A DNA stretch of 64,000 bases from Lumbricus rubellus (lineage: Eukaryota; Annelida; Clitellata; Crassiclitellata; Lumbricidae), in contig OX243814.1 in the NCBI GenBank assembly GCA_945859605.1, forward strand, positions 27,948,286 through 28,012,285. The letters run 5' to 3'. Shown one piece after another: positions 47,506 through 59,029 of this stretch. The translations under genes and the position numbers were made by a program. The notes beneath the pieces were generated by a model that saw nothing but the letters and a program-made list of their open reading frames with translations, had not been told where the DNA came from and made no database searches. How positions within the stretch are numbered: position 1 is the stretch's first letter; every line of letters starts with the position of its first letter.

Positions 47506-48125
47506 ATAATAATGATAATAATTATTCCTTTAATGATTCAAACTGACAGACCGCAGAATGACTATATATTATGTATACATGTATTGTATACAGGCTACAC
47601 GAAATACGGCCAACTATCATAGCACGACACGCTGGTTCTATACAGCTAATTCATTTCTTGGCCTAACACTCGCCTACATGTACAACTCCTTACAATGTTC
47701 CTACAGTCAATCGACCGACCCGGCGAATACCTTTTTCCAGATTATATTCTCCTTCAGGGTCATTCGATGAGGACTAGCCGGACGTGCGTCATCGTCCATG
47801 GGTGATGGTCTGCTCCTCAGCAGCGTCAACGTGTTTGCGAGGGCTGTCAGGTCCTGTCACGGCCGCTCTTCCCTATCGTCTCGACCTTGTCCATAGACTC
47901 TGAACATCCATCCACGCCATCAGATCTGTCAGCTGTCAACGGGAATCCGCTTGTTGGTTCCACATGTGTGCGTGTGCCTATATACCACCGGTGTCTCTTT
48001 CGGTTTCAGCTTACTACGCATTGTTTGCTAACTGATGTAGGCCCTATACTTATTCGTTGAAGCCTAAAGCCGTTTAATTAACGTAATATTGTTATTGGCC
48101 ACCGTGTATATAGAGAGACTAAATA
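47506..48125. other. Non-coding stretch
   Basis: No gene or delimited element recognised between the family-B MITE and the hAT element. Confidence 0.5.
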
Positions 48126-48536
48126 TAGAAGAGCAGGGCCGTTTTAAGAAGTTTGGGGGCCCTAGGCCAGGGCCGTTTTAAGAAGTTTGGGGGCCCTAGG
48201 GCCTAGGCACAAATCCTAACGCTATTTATAAAAGTGACCCGATTTCCGACTCAATCTCTCAGGCTCAGCTAATTATAGAGTATTGCTCTAATGCATTCCT
48301 GGTGCATATCTGGCATTTTGCTACAGTTATTAGGCCTAATATAGTTCTAAACTGCTAACTCAGCTGACACAGCAATTTTTTCACAAGTGCAAAATAAGGT
48401 TAAGTTTAACATGCCAGTACGTTAAAATACTTACAACTGCTGATAATTTGTTATATACAATTTGAAAGTAAGACTAATAATGAGTAAATGTCTGTTTCAC
48501 AGCTTAAATTCCCTGACTGTCAGAACCATCTAATTA

Positions 48537-49029
48537 TTAGAAACATCGCTTTCGTGTTTTGCTCTCGGCAAAGTCTTGTATAATGTCATCAAAGTTCAAT
48601 GTTTCTAGTACATCTGATTCTATGCTCATTACAGACAGACAGTTTAATCGCTCTTGCAACATGCTGCTGCGAATTTCATTCTTTATTAATTTTAGTTTTG
48701 AGAAAGAACGTTCTCCGGTGCAGTTGGTTACCATCATCGATAGAAACATTCTTATCGCAATTTCAATCTGAACTTTCGCCTGGTAGTACTAGTAGTGGTA
48801 TGCCATCATCCTCCAGTGATATTAACTGTTCATCTGTGTTATAGACAACGTCATTAGTAGACGAGTACGACGAAGTCAGAGAATCTTGCGTCTCAATTTC
48901 GGACACCAATGAAGACTGTGCTTTCTGACTTTGGAAAAAAGAGGAGACTTTTGGATGTTTGGCCGCACTTTCCATTTCAATTGCCTCCTTCTTTCTCTTA
49001 GCAGCACCGCTCATATAAATCCTACGCAT
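48537..49029 (-). pseudogene. hAT transposase gene fused across an internal deletion
   Basis: The N-terminal part, 49029-48763, starts MRRIYMSGAAKRKKEAIEME and resembles the leader of TTF/ZMYM-type hAT transposases (KHPKVSSFFQ). The C-terminal part, 48749-48537, contains ERSFSKLKLIKNEIRSSM and QERLNCLSVMSIES, the classic hAT dimerisation domain. The two are in different frames and the whole catalytic core is gone, leaving a typical non-autonomous deletion derivative. Confidence 0.85.
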
Positions 49030-49074
49030 CTCTTTAGGTTGTCTGATAGTTCGCTTAAATTAATAGACCTACGT

Positions 49075-52000
49075 TAGGGTTGTCCAGAAAAATAAAAAGT
49101 GTCAGAAAACACCCATACTGAAGTTTTTCCCATTATTTTAGTCAAGTGTGGCCTACGTGTATTTTTTTCAAATTTTTAAAATGTGTCCCTAGGGTCCCTC
49201 ATAGCCCTTGAACTTAGAGACCGAAATGATAAAATCGCACCATTTTCAATGCAAGCATCTCATAACTGAGTAGATACGACTTACAGTTGAACTGTTATAA
49301 TAGACACCAAACTGAATTCAATATTCATTACTCTTTAATATACAGAATAATATGCATTGAAACAAGTTAAAATGTTTCATGTGAGTTAATGTAAGGAATC
49401 ACCAATACGCGCCCATCAAACCATATGGTCCGATGGTCCATATAGGCCTATTTTCACATAATAATAACGTTTCTATTGCTAATGCAACTGCTTCGACATA
49501 AATCCTTTGCTTAATTAATTAAAGATGTTGACTCTGCAACAGCATCAAGACTTGTTCATAATGTTTTGTTTAATGTCTTCTTGTCAAATGTTTGGAATTC
49601 CTTCCTGTGCTTCTCAACACCCTGCAAAAGCCAGGCTCTCTGTTCAGGATCAGTCGTAATCACAGTTGCAAAGTCTGATATAAGCTTCACTCCACGTTCA
49701 GCTGCGTCGTTTACAACTTTGACAGTGCGAACAAATTTCTCAGCTGAGAGGTATGTTGGATCACACGACCATTGATTGGCTGGCTTAGCTAGCCAGTCAT
49801 TGCTTATGTCCAGCAGTCTGAACAGCGTGTGGGATTCTGGTCCAATTAAGTCTGTTAGGGTGGTGTCACGAGCAATTTCTTTGAAGACAGGTCTACCGAG
49901 GCGGAAGGCCTCCGGCAGTGGTGTTTCAAGCAGTCGAGCAGCCATTTCTTGCTTTAAGCAATCAGTAATCATAGGATGTTTGCTGAAAAATGCAAATGGA
50001 ACAACTTCTTCTGTGAGGTACCATCTGTGGTTCCCAAGTTTATCAATTACAGTGTCGGCAACTGCCTTATCCACTTCACGAAAGTCAATCATGTCATGGA
50101 TAAGCTGAAGATCATTTGCTGGGGCATCAGCTCCATTGCTGGTTTTCATCCAAGCAGCAGTGTAGAACAATGCCAAAAACCTATTCATACGCTTGAGTTT
50201 CTCAACCATTTCATCGTCATACTGCATTGCCTTGGAGAACATGAGCATCTTTCCCGCGTACAGGTTGTTGGCCATCCAGCGAGCTTGATGAATAGCACCA
50301 GGCTTCCGGAAATGAACGCCACGCGGAGGAATCTCGCCAAAGATTATCAGTGTATTCTCTGCACACTCACGGTAATCGTCACGCGGAAATGCTGCTGAGT
50401 CTTCATTTGACAGCAAAGCAAAAAGTTCTTTGACAACTCGATTTCTGACCTGCAGTAACCATGGAACTTTGACAGTCAGTGTTTGCACCGGTTGGTCTTT
50501 GTCAATCTCTTTCCAAGCTTGCTTGAAATGATCAAACAGTTTGTTTTCAGGTCCATGAATTGAACCAAACAGAAGTCTCCAGACAGCACCGACAACGACT
50601 TCCAGGATGTGGTGCCGACATGCCAAATAAAGCAATTTTCTTCCCAGACGTTCTTCAATGAGTTTAGCAGCTCCTTTGTGTACACCACTGTTGCTGGCAG
50701 TTGTATCAAACACCAGTGCAGCAACACGGTCTGACAGGTCCCATGCTTCAAGGAGATCATAAGTTGCATCAGCCTGTGTCTTTCCTTTGGAATCAGCAAG
50801 CAGCGGTACACCAAGAAGTTTTCCCTCGATGTATTCTGGTGCTCCCGAGAGTAGAACTGCTAGACGTTCATATCTGTCACCCAGACTATCACTCACAAGC
50901 TTTCCATCCCAATGTAAAGCACCGAAAAGAGGTGGGTTCTGTCTGACCGCAATCATGGCACTTTCAGCTACCTGTTGTCGATTGCACATTCGACTTCTAC
51001 GTGTTGTTGACCTGGATATATCAAAATTATCAAGATTACCACCTGATGCTTTTATAACTGCAGAAACAACCATTGTTACCTGATTGTCTGTTAGTTTCAA
51101 TCGATCTGCTGCTTTTGTTATCTCGTCGCATTGCATAATTTTCCTTGGCATTCTGAGATTAACAAACTCTGTATCATCTTGCTTTTCATTGCCTGCCAAT
51201 GTAATTTCGAAGTCTTGGTCAAGCTCCATGCATTCATCATTTTCAGACATCTCAGCATCCGAATCCAATTCCGGTAAAAGTCCTGCTGCTGATGAGACTC
51301 CTTCAGCAACGGCTGCCTTTTGCATTTCTACACGGTTTTCCTCTCTTTCTTTTATTCTGGTTTCACGTGCTTGTCTTGATAGCAGCATTTCAGCCTTTGT
51401 CTCAAAGATTTTGTCATGACCATCCATGCTGGCTCTTCTTTCCTGTCTCTGGTCTAAATAGAAGTCAACATCATCCTGCTTCTTCTTTGCTGACAGAAGC
51501 CTTGATTTCATTATGTCTGCAATGGCATCGGGTGCTCCAATATCGAAAAGTGTGTCCAACCGTGCGACAAAGTTTGCTCGTCTGTTACCTGGATCTGATG
51601 GACGTCCTTTGTTTTTCACCAATCCTTGCCACTCATGCCACAGTTTCATCAAATCAGACATACAGTGATGCCTGTATTTTGTTTTAATCCGTGCCATATT
51701 CCAAAACACAACAACACTGTCCACAACCTCATAAGCAATTTCTTCATTCTTGACCAACTTTCGAATATTCTCAGAATCGTTTCTAAGATACATGACATAT
51801 TTCATGACCTGCCTACAGTCTGGCAACTTGGCTCCAGTTAAAGATGAGGATGGATGCCCTATGAGCCAAATCTCAGTTGATTTCCGTGTGACAGGTTTTA
51901 GTCTTGCTGCAGTTGTGTGCTGCGGAGAATCGTATTCGCACTCTGGTGGCTCTTCAATGTGCCGCACTTTTCCGCTTCTAGTAGTCATTTCTGTTATAAG

Positions 52001-52313
52001 AATTCAGTTTTGCTACAAGAATTAGCAGATAAACATTTTATATGTAGCCTATCACTGATTCACTGTATGTTTGAATGATTCAATTATGACATCATAACCA
52101 TACGTCATTTTGACATATCCATGTCCAATGCACAGGAAGAAAATGTATGAAAACACATGCAACAGGTGTCTCATGTTCAGGGGCTATGAGGGACCCTAGG
52201 GACACATTTTAAAAATTTAAAAAAAATACGTGTAGGCCACACTTGACTAAAATAATGGGAAAAACTTCAGTATGGGTGTTTTCTGACACTTTTTATTTTT
52301 CTGGACAACCCTA
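49075..52313 (-). mobile_element. 3,239-bp autonomous DNA transposon, copy 1 (inside a hAT element)
   Basis: Starts TAGGGTTGTCCAGAAAAATA and ends with its complement. The terminal inverted repeats run about 139 bp with a few mismatches (49075-49213, 52175-52313). It is flanked by the perfect 8-bp TSD ACCTACGT (49067-49074, 52314-52321). One intronless transposase gene lies on the minus strand. It inserted just upstream of the start codon of the deleted hAT gene. Copy 2 is at 59454-62692, with the same length. Confidence 0.95.
49556..51988 (-). CDS. 810-residue DDE-type transposase with CxxH and RW motifs, copy 1
   Basis: Intact, single exon. No protein family name can be given with certainty. 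Visible landmarks: a Lys/Glu-rich, probably coiled segment at about 165-230; an acidic patch (about 238-262); a likely first catalytic Asp in ALHWDGKLVSDSLG (D361); a second in ALVFDTTASNSGVHKGA (D428); LLYLACRHHILE with C457 and H460; and ARWMANNL (R570, W571). D..D..CxxH..RW order is what hAT and related RNase-H-fold transposases show, and the 8-bp TSD agrees. No BED or THAP finger is seen at the N-terminus. The Met at 51988 is the first in-frame ATG, about 190 bp inside the right inverted repeat. The copy at 59935-62367 has the same translation. Cut-and-paste transposition is the inferred role. Confidence 0.85.
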   Translation of the reverse strand: MTTRSGKVRHIEEPPECEYDSPQHTTAARLKPVTRKSTEIWLIGHPSSSLTGAKLPDCRQVMKYVMYLRNDSENIRKLVKNEEIAYEVVDSVVVFWNMARIKTKYRHHCMSDLMKLWHEWQGLVKNKGRPSDPGNRRANFVARLDTLFDIGAPDAIADIMKSRLLSAKKKQDDVDFYLDQRQERRASMDGHDKIFETKAEMLLSRQARETRIKEREENRVEMQKAAVAEGVSSAAGLLPELDSDAEMSENDECMELDQDFEITLAGNEKQDDTEFVNLRMPRKIMQCDEITKAADRLKLTDNQVTMVVSAVIKASGGNLDNFDISRSTTRRSRMCNRQQVAESAMIAVRQNPPLFGALHWDGKLVSDSLGDRYERLAVLLSGAPEYIEGKLLGVPLLADSKGKTQADATYDLLEAWDLSDRVAALVFDTTASNSGVHKGAAKLIEERLGRKLLYLACRHHILEVVVGAVWRLLFGSIHGPENKLFDHFKQAWKEIDKDQPVQTLTVKVPWLLQVRNRVVKELFALLSNEDSAAFPRDDYRECAENTLIIFGEIPPRGVHFRKPGAIHQARWMANNLYAGKMLMFSKAMQYDDEMVEKLKRMNRFLALFYTAAWMKTSNGADAPANDLQLIHDMIDFREVDKAVADTVIDKLGNHRWYLTEEVVPFAFFSKHPMITDCLKQEMAARLLETPLPEAFRLGRPVFKEIARDTTLTDLIGPESHTLFRLLDISNDWLAKPANQWSCDPTYLSAEKFVRTVKVVNDAAERGVKLISDFATVITTDPEQRAWLLQGVEKHRKEFQTFDKKTLNKTL

Positions 52314-52701
52314 ACCTACGTGTACATTGTAGTCGGTGACAATAATATTGACAAAAGATACGATGTTTACCTTCTATTATAAAATTTATAATCCAAATAA
52401 AGAAAACAGTCTTCGAAATGTACGGATAACTTTTAGCTGGGCTACTTACGCACGATTTATGTAAATGACGTCATTGATATGGTTTGGTTTAAAAGAAGAT
52501 TCAAATTTAAGTGTCTTAAAAATTATATAGAGCATATTTTGTAGCTTGCATCAAAGTGAAATTTAAAATTAAAAAAAAAATGTATGTATTTGATGCTTGA
52601 CGTAGTGTTATTTTCTTGGGTCACCGCGGGGCCCCCCTTTAGCGCGGGGCCCTAGGCCCGGGCCTAGCGTGCCTAGGCCTTAAAACGGCTCTGTAGAAGA
52701 G

Positions 52702-52929
52702 GCCAGCATTAGGCCTGCACAAATTCTCGCATGACTGAATGATTGAAAGACAGTATATCCGCGAACTCTTCACTTAGTTCACTATCTATAGAGTCACCCC
52801 GGCGACCCCGCGCTACTCCGCCATCTATCTGTTTCTCGCTCCCGCTCTCCCTGTCTCCATATATCTCTATCTTCCTATCTAATCTTCCCCTTAATCCTTC
52901 TCTCCCACTACCCTCAATCTCTCTATGTC

Positions 52930-52986
<57 letters not shown>

Positions 52987-53113
52987 GTTCCTCTCTTTCT
53001 CTCTCTGTCCATGTCTCTCTGTCTCTATTTCTTTTTGACGTTAGTGTGAGTCTGAATCTCTCCCCTCTCTCCCTCTCTCCCTCTACCCCTCATTCTCTCT
53101 ATGTATTCCTGTC

Positions 53114-53154
<41 letters not shown>

Positions 53155-53898
53155 GTTCCTCTCTTTCTCTCTCTGTCCCTGTCTCTCTGTCTCTATATCT
53201 TTTCGACGTTAGTATATGAGTCTGAATTTCTTCCCCTCTCTCCCTCTCACTCCCTCTACCCCTCATTCTCTCTATGTCTCTGTCTCTGTCTTTCTGTCTG
53301 TCCCTCTCTTTCTGTCCCTGTCCCTGTCCCTTTCCCTTGTCTCTGTTTCTTTTTGACGTTATATGTGTATGATGTGTACTTGTGTGTGTGTGTGTGTGTG
53401 TGCCGATCGGCGTTTCCACGTGCATGCCATCACACTGATGCTTTGTTCGTTCACTCTTCATTCCAACCCGGGACGAGATCCATTGGGTGCATTTGCCCGC
53501 ATGTTTATGTAGCGCAAGATGAAGTTGGCAGCAGTGCACCCGTTGACCCGCGTTTGATCCATCTCGTTTGACAAACACTCGGTCAGTCAACTTATATAGC
53601 ACTGCAGTGTCTCAAAACCCTGTTTGCTTCGCACACGCCGTGCCCCCTCTTCTGCAACACATCCACCCACCAACCCACCCGTCCATCCATCCATCTACCA
53701 CCCGCTGCTGAATCCAAGACTTGATTCATCACGAAATGAGTTCAGGAACGGCTGCAACGTGTGGTCGGCTATATATATACGGTTCCCTTGGAAGATACAC
53801 GAATAACAACAGATTCATTGGCTAATGAGGAAATTGCGACGTTTGTCGTTCAGTTCCGACTCATGATGTAGCTCCACTATAGGCTATTTATAGATAGC

Positions 53899-53900
<2 letters not shown>
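52702..53900. repeat. TGTC/CTCT-rich simple-repeat region
   Basis: A perfect (TGTC)n array lies at about 52931-52982, within pyrimidine-rich CTCT/GTCT sequence repeated as ~180-bp blocks (CTCTATGTCTCTGTCT, TTCTTTTTGACGTTA recur at about 52921, 53097 and 53271). (TG)n runs at 53383-53402. Long frames here are artefacts. Confidence 0.85.

Positions 53901-53948
<48 letters not shown>
53901..53948. repeat. (AT)n microsatellite
   Basis: About 24 AT units. Further TA-rich stretches at 54027-54070 and 54473-54610 flank the LINE fragment. Confidence 0.95.
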
Positions 53949-53953
<5 letters not shown>

Positions 53954-54066
53954 ATAATAAGCTATATTAAGAAGTTACAGACTAATTTAGCAGACGAGCA
54001 CTGAATCAACTATCTTAAGTCCATGTATAAATATATATATATATTACATAATATATATAATATTAT

Positions 54067-54468
54067 ATTTATTTTATTTTATTTATTTCGGAAATTTATA
54101 TAGCGCCTCTTCAAGATAGGCTACTCAGAAGCGCTCCCGGCCCAACCACGGCTAAATAAAACAGTCTTTAGGTTCTTAAGGAACAGAGCGGAGTGACCTC
54201 TGGGAATTAGGCGCAATGCAACAGGAAGACCATTCCAGGTGATAGGACCAGCAACTGAGAATGAACGACGCTGTCGCATAGCAGTCCGCGCGCGGGGAAC
54301 CAGAAGCTCAATTTGGTTCGCCGATCGAAGGGTGGATCGACGCAGAACTCCTAAGGTGGAACAGCAGAGTTCTCGAAGATATGGTGGAGCTAGTCCTTCA
54401 ATGCACCGCCTAACCAAGGCACAGACCCTGTATGCAATCCGCTGTTTAGAAGGGAGCCAGTGTATATA
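54067..54468 (-). mobile_element. CR1/L2-like LINE 3' end, best-preserved copy
   Basis: A continuous minus frame reads WLPSKQRIAYRVCALVRRC, GLAPPYLRELC, LLVPRARTAMRQRRSFSVAG, PITWNGLPVALR and FLKNLKTVLFSRGWAGSASE, then a stop at 54121-54123. This is the typical C-terminus of CR1/L2-type reverse transcriptases. The 3' end GAGGCGCTATATAAATTTCC is followed by an AAATAAATA tail. The 5' part is absent (5' truncation). Confidence 0.85.
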
Positions 54469-54472
54469 ATAC

Positions 54473-54503
<31 letters not shown>

Positions 54504-54871
54504 GACATGTATATTATATATGCTTGCAAAGGATGCTCTAATTTTAAAGGTATATATGTGTATAAAACTGTAAATATATATATATATAATTATATATATA
54601 TATATTAAACAGTGTTTCACTGTGACAGTTTTGAGTGCGAGTCAATCGGGTGCAATGATATCGATGACCTGCATATTGCACCATGTTATTGTTTGTCGCA
54701 CATTGGTATTAAGTAATGTATATGGTTTGCATGTAATATATATATACATAATACATATACAAAATTATATGTATATATAATATTTATATGCGTGTATGTT
54801 TGTACGTGGGAATATAGGCACTCATCTCATTTTGATATTCACTCTTATGTGGTGATATATTTATACACATA

Positions 54872-55832
54872 CACCGTGTCTCAATAAAAAAAGGTGCAAA
54901 ATTGTTTTTGTCAGAACTTCCACAAATTTCCACCAATCTTAATAGGCCTAACTATTGGCAGGTAGATGACAAAATGGCTGATATTTTATGCCATATATAA
55001 ATTTTCCACCTCACCTGACTCATCTCACCGCATTACCTTGTTAAACACAGATGTACCAATTTCTCATATAACGCTTAGATTTTTAATACATCTAACAAAC
55101 TATCTGACGACTGAATTAGCACGCAATAAAGTAAAATAGCAGAGTTTCTTAATTGTTATGACAGATCTGCTTAAAAGTGTTAAAATTGGTGCTCGAAATG
55201 TGCCCCACATGCACGGACACAAGCGCTAAGACGGCGACGCCACTGGTCGATAGCACCATCAACGATTGACTGGTAAAGCGCGCACACTCGCCGATCAGAC
55301 GCATTTTGAGTTCGTCGACACTGTCTACTCTGGACCGGTAAACCTTCTCCTGCAGCACACTCCGTATGCTATAGTCGACCGGGTTAAGATCTGGTGAATT
55401 CGGGGGCCACAGAGTTGGAGGAATGAAGTCAGGCGTCTCTCGCTCCAGGAAAGAGACGGTGTCGCGCGCTCGATGCGCCATCCTGTTAGAAGACAAAAAT
55501 CTCGCCCTGGGATATCCGGCGTATGTCTGACGGTATCTTCTGGGCAAGAAGGTTGTCGTGATAGTAGGCCTATGCCCCATTCACTTTGACATCCGGCTCG
55601 GTGCAATGGGTATCAGTGCAGATAAGCTTCGAGACGCCGTTATATGAAAAATTGCTACATTTGTGTTTGACAAGGTAGTGCGGTGATATGAGTCAGGTGA
55701 TGTGGAAAATTTATATATAGCATAAAAATTCAGCCATTTTTCCATCGACCGACCAAAAGTTATTAAAATTGGTGAAAAATTGACGAAGTTCTGACAAAAA
55801 CAATTTTGCACCTTTTTTATTGAGACACGGTG
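54872..55832 (-). mobile_element. mariner/Tc1-like element with disabled transposase
   Basis: The ends CACCGTGTCTCAATAAAAAA sit at TA (54870-54871, 55833-55834). The inverted repeats extend at least ~160 bp with mismatches. The minus strand encodes a transposase remnant (55149-55580) with MAHRARDTVSFLERETPDFI and LWPPNSPDLNPVDYSI. The second catalytic Asp, expected just before 'APAHRARDT', has been lost (RFLSSNRMAHRA), and the N-terminal half is missing, so it is inactive. Confidence 0.88.
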
Positions 55833-56281
55833 TATATACATACATGTATGTCATATAAGCTTATGTACATACGTATATATATATATATATATGTAACCCA
55901 TATGACGAACTTGATACACTTCGTTTCGCTAGGATTGATTTTCCTGTAATGAGACGGACGTCATGTATCGACTGGATTCATTGTTTCCTCCAGGATGTCT
56001 CTCCCTCCTCTTCTTTTCCCTCTTTCTTTAGTCCATCCATCCTACCCTTCTTTCCCTGTCCTCTTTTTCCTACCCGTGCCCATTGATGCTGCCCATGGCC
56101 TGTGTGCCAGGAATATCCTCAGGCATTGATTGTGTTCCAGTGTAAATGGTCTGACCAAGCAATGGAGAGGCTGCAGACTCATGTGAATGAATTTCATTAC
56201 TTTTTCTCTGCGACGCGAAGATGCGTGGAAGCGCCATGGATGTTATTTGCGCCGTTCAATATTCAGATATTCCACTGCAAC

Positions 56282-56473
56282 CAGGACTGTTTTAAGACAT
56301 TTTTAGAACTGCACAACCCATTCTTTCTTTTCCCATACTCCTTGGTAAATTACTCCAAAAAATAACCTTTTTAAACTAGTTTTTTTACTGTACCGAAGTG
56401 CTTCTATAAAACTGCAAAAATCCATTTATAGAACTGCACATTTTGTGTACAACTGCACGCTAAACAAGCCCTG
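56282..56473 (-). mobile_element. hAT-like MITE, family A, copy 3
   Basis: Starts CAGGACTGTTTTAAGAC, ends GCTAAACAAGCCCTG, with perfect 8-bp TSD ACTGCAAC (56274-56281, 56474-56481). Confidence 0.88.
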
Positions 56474-56542
56474 ACTGCAACAGTTCTTTTAATTGTATGT
56501 ATAATGTGTATGACTGTATGTATGACATTGTATTATGACATT

Positions 56543-56800
56543 GTATGTATGTATGTATGTATGTATGTATGTATGTATGTATGTATGTATGTATGTATGT
56601 ATGTATGTATGTGTGTATGTATGTATGTATGTATGTATGTATGTATGTATGTATGTATGTATGTATGTATGTATGTATGTATGTATGTATGTATGTATGT
56701 ATGTATGTATGTATGTATGTATGTATGTATGTATGTATGTATGTATGTATGTATGTATGTATGCATGTATGCATGTATGCATGTATGCATGTATGCATGC
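56543..56800. repeat. (GTAT)n tetranucleotide array, ~260 bp
   Basis: Nearly perfect GTAT units, with GCAT variants at the right end. All three frames are open on both strands (MYVC/YIHT repeats), an artefact of the motif. Confidence 0.97.
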
Positions 56801-56838
56801 ATTGTATGTATGTGTGTTTGTTTGTATGTGCACTTGTC

Positions 56839-57028
56839 ATAGCGCCCCTTCAACCTCTATACTCAGAGGCGCTCCCGACTACAAGGCGGGCACTGCATCG
56901 GATTTTCACGCCGAAGCAATTGAAAATCCGATGCAGTGGAGCAATTGTGAGTGAAGGACTTGCCAAAGATCCGTATACTCGACGACTTGAGGTGGATTCG
57001 AACCTGTAACCCATCAGTTGCGCCTCAC
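56839..57028 (-). mobile_element. tRNA-derived SINE family 1, minus copy with internal hairpin
   Basis: LINE-like tail complement (ATAGCGCCCCTTCAACC, ACTCAGAGGCGCTCCCGACT) and body, with the tRNA head truncated after GGATTCGAACCTGTAACCC. An 18-bp perfect inverted duplication is present (56891-56908 and 56921-56938), absent from the other copies. Confidence 0.8.
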
Positions 57029-58990
57029 AAATATAATTAATCAATAAGCTATATGTGCTAGCTCCCCCCCCCCTAGCGCCACTGCTGGATGGGCCACAGG
57101 GAGAAGCTCAGATAAGACTAGATTAGATTAGATACTCATATGGGAATAATGGGATTAGCTCAGGTTAGATTAGAATAGTTACGATAAGATGGGATAACCG
57201 AAAGTATCTAAATACAGAAATCTGTAATAGTTTAATCATCACGATTGAAATCACTGTTTGTTCATTCAGTCTTGTAATCTTGGTGTTTATACAGTAAACA
57301 GTGCAAAATCACCGGCAAAACAGCTGCCACAGAACACATCAGCAAAACAGAATGTTTGTTTCATTATAATAATTAATTATTGGCGATGTGCGCTATCATG
57401 AAACAGATGTTCGGGAGATCAGTTGACGAAATGCGTTGAAACTGTTCGTTAGAAACACATAAATTAACATGTCTCACATGTATGCTGTCACATGTGTTGC
57501 CTTACAATGAAATGTCAAGTCATGCAGCGTGATTCTTATGTTAGACGTTGACACAGCTTGCAAACACATTGAACTGTTCCATCGCACAGTAAGCTTAAGC
57601 AAGCTGCCATGATACGACGACAACATTTATTGGTTTCAATAAAATAAATTATCCACTATAATAATTATTACAGATAAACTTTGTCGCCATTTCTGAAATT
57701 CATTAGATGATCGCAAGATTACAGGAAATAATTACAGCAACAATATTTTATTGACCTCGCGCAATAATAAAATGCGATCGAGACCATTGATGTTGACATC
57801 GATAAAATAATAATTATTGCGCAGGCTTGCAAATTCGATATATTGCGCGAGATTGTTCAAAGCGCTGTTCACAACGGACCTAAACGACGCACAAAAATCA
57901 CTAATTAAAACACGATAGGCCTATATTCATGCCTATATTATGGAAAACACGGAAATAACTCACCTTTTTTTAACAGATGAATACCAGCTGTTGGCAATAA
58001 TTACAGCCTAACATTTTAGGCTGGTTATAATAGCCTACACGTGAATTTACCGATATCAGATCAAAGAAATTAGCACAAAAATACTACAAGAAATGCACAG
58101 AAAAACGCAGACTGCCATCACACGAAAACTCAGAGGCTTTTGCCACAAAAGCTTCTTCTTAATTTTACAAACAACCTCTAACTAATTATAGCAAATGGCT
58201 TCCTCTTAATGTAAACAACATATTGGTAATTTTACAAATGGACATTTTTACAATAAGGCCTACAAACAACATTTTAAACAGTTTCGTACAGACAGATTCT
58301 GATTAACCTTGCAAACAATATACTTTATGTTACAAACAACTAAATGTTAATGTCGCATACCCTCTTTCCAACATCAATATTAAACGGACTTCTTGTTAGG
58401 AGCATGATTGTGTTCCAAAGAAGCTTTTTGGATAGAAGGCGCATGGTGGAAGCTCTGCTTGGAAATTACTGTCTTCGGCTAATAAAGAAAACGCGACATA
58501 TCAAGTGTCGTCATTATCTTCAGGACATTACTTGTCTTTTTAACAATAATTCATTGCAAAGACGGATGTATACATATATATTATAGAGCACTGCAGTGGA
58601 ATATACTGTGAGGTACTTGAAGATAATTATATAGCGCCTTTTGATTTGAAGTAAAGAAAACACAGTTAAAGGACAGCACATATGCATCTCCTAATGGCCT
58701 CGCATCCACTTGAGAGTCTGCTTGCATGCTTGCTTGAATCTATTTTTTACTGTCTGGCAGTGTCTGCGTGTCCATACGTGTGTCCATAATTATGTCTATC
58801 TGTCTCTGTGCCTGTATATTTGAATGAATATCTTTCTGTGTGTTTGTATGTTTGTCTGTAGGCGTGTTTCTGTGGCTGCTTATATGGCTGTCCATCTTCT
58901 TTCAGTCTCTCTTTAAGTTTATGCAGGCTGCACTAATGGAAATCCGTATAGGCCTATCCTCGTGTCCGTGTAATTATCTTCGTGTATCTG
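57029..58990. other. Non-coding, AT-rich stretch
   Basis: No supported gene. A hAT-type right end (GCGCCACTGCTGG) lies near 57074. A TATAGCGCCTTTTGA LINE-like scrap is at about 58630. The right part (58740-58990) shades into TGTC-rich sequence. Confidence 0.5.
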
Positions 58991-59029
58991 TCCATGTGTC
59001 TGGCTGCCTCAAGTGTCTGTCTGGCTGTG

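Larger units (their letters stand above)
48134..52693 (-). mobile_element. Internally deleted hAT element, host of a nested 3.2-kb transposon
   Basis: The ends are CAGGGCCGTTTTAAGAAG (left) and CTTAAAACGGCTCTG (right), flanked by the perfect 8-bp TSD TAGAAGAG (48126-48133, 52694-52701). The first 34 bp of the left end are tandemly duplicated (second copy from 48168). Without the inserted element (49075-52313 plus one TSD) it would be about 1.3 kb. It keeps only the first and last parts of a transposase gene on the minus strand. Confidence 0.92.

Noticed and set aside
56460..57009. Long MYVC/YIHT repeat proteins on both strands
   Set aside because: Open only because the GTAT tetranucleotide array lacks stop codons in any frame.
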